The notes beneath the pieces are model-generated. The model had not been told where the DNA came from. It worked only from the letters and a program-made list of their open reading frames with translations, and made no database searches. A program made the position numbers and the translations under genes. A stretch of DNA of 8,339 nt, taken from the NCBI GenBank assembly GCA_947306035.1, contig CAMZFG010000029.1, forward strand, positions 1 to 8,339, in the 5' to 3' direction. This DNA is from an uncultured Clostridia bacterium. Lineage in GTDB: Bacteria; Bacillota; Clostridia; Oscillospirales; CAG-272. The stretch's first letter is position 1, and every line of letters starts with the position of its first letter. Positions 4,286 to 8,339 of this stretch are shown piece by piece.

Positions 4286-7126
4286 TCAGGCCGCATCGGT
4301 CAGCTTGAGATACCGGACCCGGCGCAGCGCGACGGCGTTGACGATCACGGTAAAGAGGACGGTCAGCGCCGCGCCGCACAGCCAGGCGATCGGGCTGACG
4401 CTGCGGTCGAATTGCAGAAACGCCTGTTCCAGCGTGCGGATGATGTTGTAACCGATCCCGACGCCGACGCCGATGCCGAGCACGATGCCCGCCGCGGTCG
4501 TGAAAAACGTTTCGCGCAGCAGGTACAAAATGACCTCGCGCGTGGTAAAGCCGTTGACGCGCATGATGGAAAGTTCGCGCTTTTTCTGCGTGACGTACAT
4601 GTTGGTCAGGTTCAGCTGCACCACGCCCGCCATGACGGCCGCGATAAAGATGAACAGCGCCACCACGGTCTCGAGCATGACGGTCGAACTCTCGATCACG
4701 GAGCGCTCCGCGTCGGCGGCGGTGACGGACTGATAGCCCTCGATGCCGGCCAGCGTCTTTTGCAGCGCGTCGCCGTCCGCGCCGTTCAGGCGCACGAAGC
4801 AGGCGTTCGGCCGGCACGCCTCGCCGTACAACGTCTGATAGTAAACGGGGCTCATGATAATGGCGCGGCCGATGTAGTTTTCATACACGCCCGCCACGCG
4901 CACGGTGGCCGTTTTGGTGCCGCCGAGGGCAATGTCGAACGTGCTGCCCGCGTCCAGGTCGTATATCTCGGCCAGGCGCCGCTGTATCAGCACGCCCCGG
5001 TCGGTCGGCGCGCACGGCTTGCCCGTTTTCACGTCGGTCAGATGATAAAACTCTTGTATGGTGCGGATATCGCCGCAATACAGCTCGGCCGCCTGCAGGT
5101 TCTGAATGGTATAGGTCACGTTGGCGTCAAAGAGCGTCGCCCCGGTCGCGCCCGCCGCTTCCAGCGCGTCTTCAAACGCCGCCTGCGTGCCCGCCTCGGG
5201 GTCGAAACGCACGCAGATATCGTAGTCCACGATGTCGTTATACTGTCGTTCGACGCAGCCGCGAACGGCGTGCCGCAGCGTCAGTCCCGTCACGATCAGG
5301 GCGCAGCAGCCCGCCACGCTGACGATCGTCACGACGACGCGTTTTAGGTCGGTGCGCATGTTCAGCAGGATCAGGCGGGAATAGAGCGGCAGCGTCCGCC
5401 CGCCCCGTTTGGCCGCTTTCTTTTTCGCGCCCGGCATTTTGGGCTGCATCAGCCGGATGGCCGGCTCGCGCAGCATTTTCAGCGTGGCGAACGCAATGGC
5501 GAGAAACGCCAGCAGCGCGCCCGCGAAAAACACGATCACCGTCGGCAGGAGCGTCATGCTGATGCGCGACATATCCACCTCGTAGTAATGGTCGAAGCCG
5601 CGGATCATGATCGGCGCGATACCGAAGCGCGCCGCCGCGATGCCGAGCCCCGCGCCGATCGTGGTGCCGAGCACGCCGAAGCCGAGATATTTCATAAAGA
5701 TCTCGCGGTTGAAAAATCCGAGCGCTTTGGTGGTGCCCACCTGCCGGCGCTGCTCCTCCACCATCTTGCCGACGGTGGCGAAAATGACCAGCGCGCCGAC
5801 CACGACGAACAGCAGCGAAAACGTCACTTTCAGTTTTTCAAAATTGCCGCACGCCGTCTGCAGCTGCACGAAACTGGCGTTGCCGCCGCCGTCGAACACG
5901 AACCAGCGGCCGGGATCCTCGGTGGCCGTCAGATACCGCTCGTGCCCCTCGTCCCACAGCGCGCAGGCGTCGGCGAGCTGCCGGTAGCCGTCCGCGGCCT
6001 CTTCGGCCTCGTTGATCAGCGCCGTGCAGATGGCGTCCATATAGTAGTGACCGAGACCGTCCTGCGGCGCGACCTGGTTCAGCACGGCCTCGTACAGGGC
6101 GACCAGCAATTCGTCGGGCACGCTCTGTGCTTCGATGACGGCACGAAAGTAATCCGCGAGCGGCGAGGCGAGGTCGATGCGGGTGTTCTCGGTGATCCAG
6201 AGATAGCGCGCCGTTTCACGCGCGTCGTCAAGATCCGGCACGCGCACCTCGGCCCACTGCATCAGGCCCGCGGCCGCGTCGTTCGGAAAAGCCGCCGTAA
6301 ACGCGGTCTTGACGGTGTCACGTATCGTGGCCTTGGCCGCTTCCAGCTGCGCGTAGCCGTCGGTCAGCTGCGTCTGCATATCGGTCTGCCGCCGGGCGAG
6401 CGCCGCGGGCGCCAGTTCGTCCTGCAGCCGCGCCGTCACCGCCTGCGTCAGCTTTTGGTATTTCTTTGAAAAACGATCAAGGCCCGCGGGCTTTTTCAGC
6501 GCGATCTCGGCCTTCATGAAGCAGCCGCCGAGCGCTTCGGCGTCAAAAGCCGTCGGCCGCACCAGCAGATACGGCACGTCGGGCACGATGTTGTTGAGAT
6601 GATCGGGGTGAACGACGATGCCGGTCACGACGAACGCGTCGCCCGTCAGATACGAGGCCGCCGTGCCCGCGACCCGCAGATCCACGGTGTCGCCCACGCG
6701 CAGGCCGAGAGCCGCCGCCAGTTTTTGCTCCACCGCGCACTCGTCGTCTCTCTCGGGCAGTTTTCCCTCGATCACGTCGGGCCGGTTGAACCGTTCGGTC
6801 AGCGAGACCGCGGTCACGTCGCCGCTTTCGTCGCCGAACGAAGCTTTGGCGGAAACGGCATAGACCCCTTCCGCGTCGGCGACGCCCTCCGTGTTTTTGA
6901 TGTCGGCAAGATCCTGCTCGGTCAAAAGAAGGGTCGAAACGACCTCGACGTCGCGAAAATGCAAACGGTCGTACTGCGCCGTGCCGTTGTTATACAGCGA
7001 GGCGGCCGTGTAGTCGATGCCGAGAAAGGCCGCCACGCCGATCATGGTGATGATGATGACGGAGAGGAACGAAACTTTCTGCTTCCAGATGTTCCGCAGT
7101 CCGTCCTTGATCTGCGTTTTCTTCAT
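4286..7126 (-). CDS. FtsX-like ABC transporter permease, 946 residues
   Basis: This is the membrane partner of the GAF-ABC ATPase. In the MacB/LolCE/FtsX family such proteins do not form a channel but pass mechanical force to extracytoplasmic substrates; the substrate here is unknown. Predicted helices lie at about 18-40, 432-454, 478-503, 523-548, 597-617, 816-838, 868-893 and 911-935. This is two copies of the FtsX unit, each with one helix, a large outside domain and three helices. The first outside domain (about 41-431) is nearly twice the second (about 618-815) and carries a helix-rich part at about 225-425. The coupling segments EEQRRQVGTTKALGF and QKKRELSIMRVNGF, after helices 2 and 6, match the family. 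The start chosen is ATG 7126 (MKKTQIKDGL), 4 bases past the ATPase stop with GGTGA upstream; an in-frame ATG at 7186 would overlap the ATPase gene by 56 bases and adds an unlikely Cys/Pro-rich leader. The protein ends naturally at 4286. Confidence 0.93.
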   Translation of the reverse strand: MKKTQIKDGLRNIWKQKVSFLSVIIITMIGVAAFLGIDYTAASLYNNGTAQYDRLHFRDVEVVSTLLLTEQDLADIKNTEGVADAEGVYAVSAKASFGDESGDVTAVSLTERFNRPDVIEGKLPERDDECAVEQKLAAALGLRVGDTVDLRVAGTAASYLTGDAFVVTGIVVHPDHLNNIVPDVPYLLVRPTAFDAEALGGCFMKAEIALKKPAGLDRFSKKYQKLTQAVTARLQDELAPAALARRQTDMQTQLTDGYAQLEAAKATIRDTVKTAFTAAFPNDAAAGLMQWAEVRVPDLDDARETARYLWITENTRIDLASPLADYFRAVIEAQSVPDELLVALYEAVLNQVAPQDGLGHYYMDAICTALINEAEEAADGYRQLADACALWDEGHERYLTATEDPGRWFVFDGGGNASFVQLQTACGNFEKLKVTFSLLFVVVGALVIFATVGKMVEEQRRQVGTTKALGFFNREIFMKYLGFGVLGTTIGAGLGIAAARFGIAPIMIRGFDHYYEVDMSRISMTLLPTVIVFFAGALLAFLAIAFATLKMLREPAIRLMQPKMPGAKKKAAKRGGRTLPLYSRLILLNMRTDLKRVVVTIVSVAGCCALIVTGLTLRHAVRGCVERQYNDIVDYDICVRFDPEAGTQAAFEDALEAAGATGATLFDANVTYTIQNLQAAELYCGDIRTIQEFYHLTDVKTGKPCAPTDRGVLIQRRLAEIYDLDAGSTFDIALGGTKTATVRVAGVYENYIGRAIIMSPVYYQTLYGEACRPNACFVRLNGADGDALQKTLAGIEGYQSVTAADAERSVIESSTVMLETVVALFIFIAAVMAGVVQLNLTNMYVTQKKRELSIMRVNGFTTREVILYLLRETFFTTAAGIVLGIGVGVGIGYNIIRTLEQAFLQFDRSVSPIAWLCGAALTVLFTVIVNAVALRRVRYLKLTDAA

Positions 7127-7130
7127 CGCG

Positions 7131-8339
7131 TCACCAGACCAGTTCTTCGGCGTGCACGGGGTGCATGTTCTTTTTGATGCTGGCAATGCGGCCGCCCCGC
7201 ACCTTGACCACCCGGTCCGCCATTCTGGCGATCTCGGGGTTGTGCGTGATCATCATCACGGTACTGCCGTCGTTTTTGACGATGTCCTCGATGACTTTCA
7301 GCACCTCGATGCTCGTCGTGTAGTCGAGCGCCGCCGTCGGCTCGTCGGCTAAGATCAGTTTGGGGCGCTTGACGATGGCGCGGGCAATGGAAACGCGCTG
7401 CTGCTGACCGCCCGACATCTGCGACGGGTAGTTGTCGGCGCGCTGCGTAAGGCCCACTTTGGCAATGGCCTCCGCCGCCGGCATGGGGTCTTTGACCAGC
7501 TCGGCGATGAACTGCACGTTCTCCAGCGCCGTCAGGTTGGGCATCAGATTATAGGATTGAAAAATAAAGCCCACGTAGTTGCGGCGGTACGCGGTCAGAT
7601 CAGCGTCGGACGGGTGCGAAAAATCTTTGCCGTCTATGGTCAGCGACCCATCCGTCAGAAAGTCCATGCCGCCGATGATGTTCATCATGGTCGATTTGCC
7701 GCAGCCCGACTCGCCCAGCACCACCACGAACTCGTTTTTGTAAATTTCGAGGTTGATGCCCTTCAGCACCTGCACGGTGCCCGCCGCCGAGGAGAACTCC
7801 TTGGTCACGTCGCGCAGCACGGCCAGCACTTCCTTTTTTTCCTGAAAATCGACGAGCAGCCCTTTTTCCTCGATGGTGATGGCCGCCAGCGACGCCATGC
7901 GCTCGCACAGCCGCAGCTCCTCTTTGTCGTAGCGGCTGCCGTCTTTCTTGTTGACGATCTGTACGCAGCCGATGACCTCGTGCAGGTTGTTCAGAGGCAC
8001 GCAGATCATGGTCTCGGTGGTAAGGCCGTTGTCGTCGAAGACCGAGCCGTCGTAGCGCGCGTCGTTGACCGCATCCTCCACGATGACGGAGCGGCCCGTT
8101 TTGGTCACCAGACCCTCAATGCCGAAGCCGTTTTCCACCGTGATGTTGGAGATGTCGGCGGGGCCGATGTGAAAGAGGGGGCAAAGGCGATCCGTTTTGG
8201 GGTCGAGGAACCAGATGGCGCCCGCCTCGCTGTTGAGCGTGGCGACGATGGTCTCCAAACTCCCCGACAGCGCGTCCTCCAGGTTGTCGACCTCGAGCAG
8301 CTGCTCCATGATCTTCCATTTGGCCTGTTCAAAGCGTTT
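7131..8339 (-). CDS. GAF domain fused to LolD/MacB-type ABC transporter ATP-binding protein (5' end outside window)
   Basis: This gene probably encodes the ATPase of the exporter whose permease follows it. Numbered from the first in-frame ATG (8309), residues about 8-150 form a GAF sensor domain (the GLVTKTGR and ICVPL segments and the VQIVNKKDG strand are typical). Residues about 160-385 form an ABC ATPase: Walker A GESGCGKST (199-207), Q-loop Gln251, signature MSGGQ (298-302), Walker B LILADE with Asp322/Glu323, and switch His356. The FQSYNLMPNLTALENV stretch and the ADEPTAALD motif place it with the LolD/MacB/FtsE group that pairs with FtsX-type permeases. All catalytic residues are present. 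The frame stays open to the window edge (upstream codons read KRFEQAKWKI) and ATG 8309 has only a weak, close GGAAG in front, so the true start is probably further upstream. The stop lies 4 bases before the permease start. The family call is secure; the N-terminal GAF fusion is unusual, and its ligand is unknown. Confidence 0.92.
   Translation of the reverse strand, partial: KRFEQAKWKIMEQLLEVDNLEDALSGSLETIVATLNSEAGAIWFLDPKTDRLCPLFHIGPADISNITVENGFGIEGLVTKTGRSVIVEDAVNDARYDGSVFDDNGLTTETMICVPLNNLHEVIGCVQIVNKKDGSRYDKEELRLCERMASLAAITIEEKGLLVDFQEKKEVLAVLRDVTKEFSSAAGTVQVLKGINLEIYKNEFVVVLGESGCGKSTMMNIIGGMDFLTDGSLTIDGKDFSHPSDADLTAYRRNYVGFIFQSYNLMPNLTALENVQFIAELVKDPMPAAEAIAKVGLTQRADNYPSQMSGGQQQRVSIARAIVKRPKLILADEPTAALDYTTSIEVLKVIEDIVKNDGSTVMMITHNPEIARMADRVVKVRGGRIASIKKNMHPVHAEELVW

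Noticed and set aside
7127..7186. Upstream ATG (7186) as start of the permease
   Set aside because: It would overlap the ATPase gene by 56 bases and add a leader unlike a permease N terminus. The ATG at 7126 sits just after the ATPase stop and begins with the expected basic segment and first helix.
1..8339. A sigma factor or DNA-binding regulator controlled by the switch
   Set aside because: I looked for one on both strands between and within the genes and found none. Any such target must lie outside the window.

Overview
This is a high-GC bacterial window in which every supported gene lies on the minus strand, so transcription runs from high to low coordinates. The mix of RsbV/SpoIIAA-like STAS proteins, an RsbU/SpoIIE-like phosphatase, an RsbW-like ATPase domain and an FtsX-type permease, plus a lipoprotein signal with a short Firmicutes-style leader, suggests a GC-rich member of the Clostridia, perhaps a gut Oscillospiraceae-like organism. 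That taxonomic call is inference; there is no rRNA or other marker here.

Layout in transcription order: (1) 8339-7131, a GAF domain fused to a LolD/MacB-type ABC ATPase, open at the right edge. (2) 7126-4286, a 946-residue FtsX-family permease with eight predicted membrane helices. (3) 4263-4171, a 30-codon remnant or micro-ORF matching the C-terminal end of a STAS domain. (4) 4156-3554, a 200-residue protein that looks like a degenerate anti-sigma-type ATPase. (5) 3528-3232, a single-domain STAS protein. (6) 3235-1748, a membrane-bound PP2C phosphatase. (7) 1751-159, a three-domain fusion STAS / aminoglycoside-phosphotransferase-like kinase / RsbW-type ATPase. (8) 120-1, the start of a lipoprotein cut by the left edge. 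Gaps between genes are at most 38 bases, and two junctions are 4-base ATGA overlaps. I see no promoter or terminator inside, so this looks like one operon entered in its middle.

How the parts may work together: genes 4-7 hold all the pieces of a partner-switching circuit (Ser-phosphorylated STAS antagonist, switch kinase, PP2C phosphatase with a membrane sensor), but no sigma factor is visible. The most unusual protein is the fusion, which puts the antagonist and the switch kinase on one chain around an apparently complete APH-like kinase; its output may be that kinase rather than a sigma factor. The GAF-ABC/FtsX exporter pair upstream and the lipoprotein downstream suggest that the circuit governs, or responds to, an envelope process. 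This link rests only on gene order.

There is no gene-free stretch longer than about 40 bases, apart from the roughly 130 bases at 4157-4285 that hold the STAS remnant. No RNA genes, CRISPR arrays, insertion sequences or long repeats were seen.
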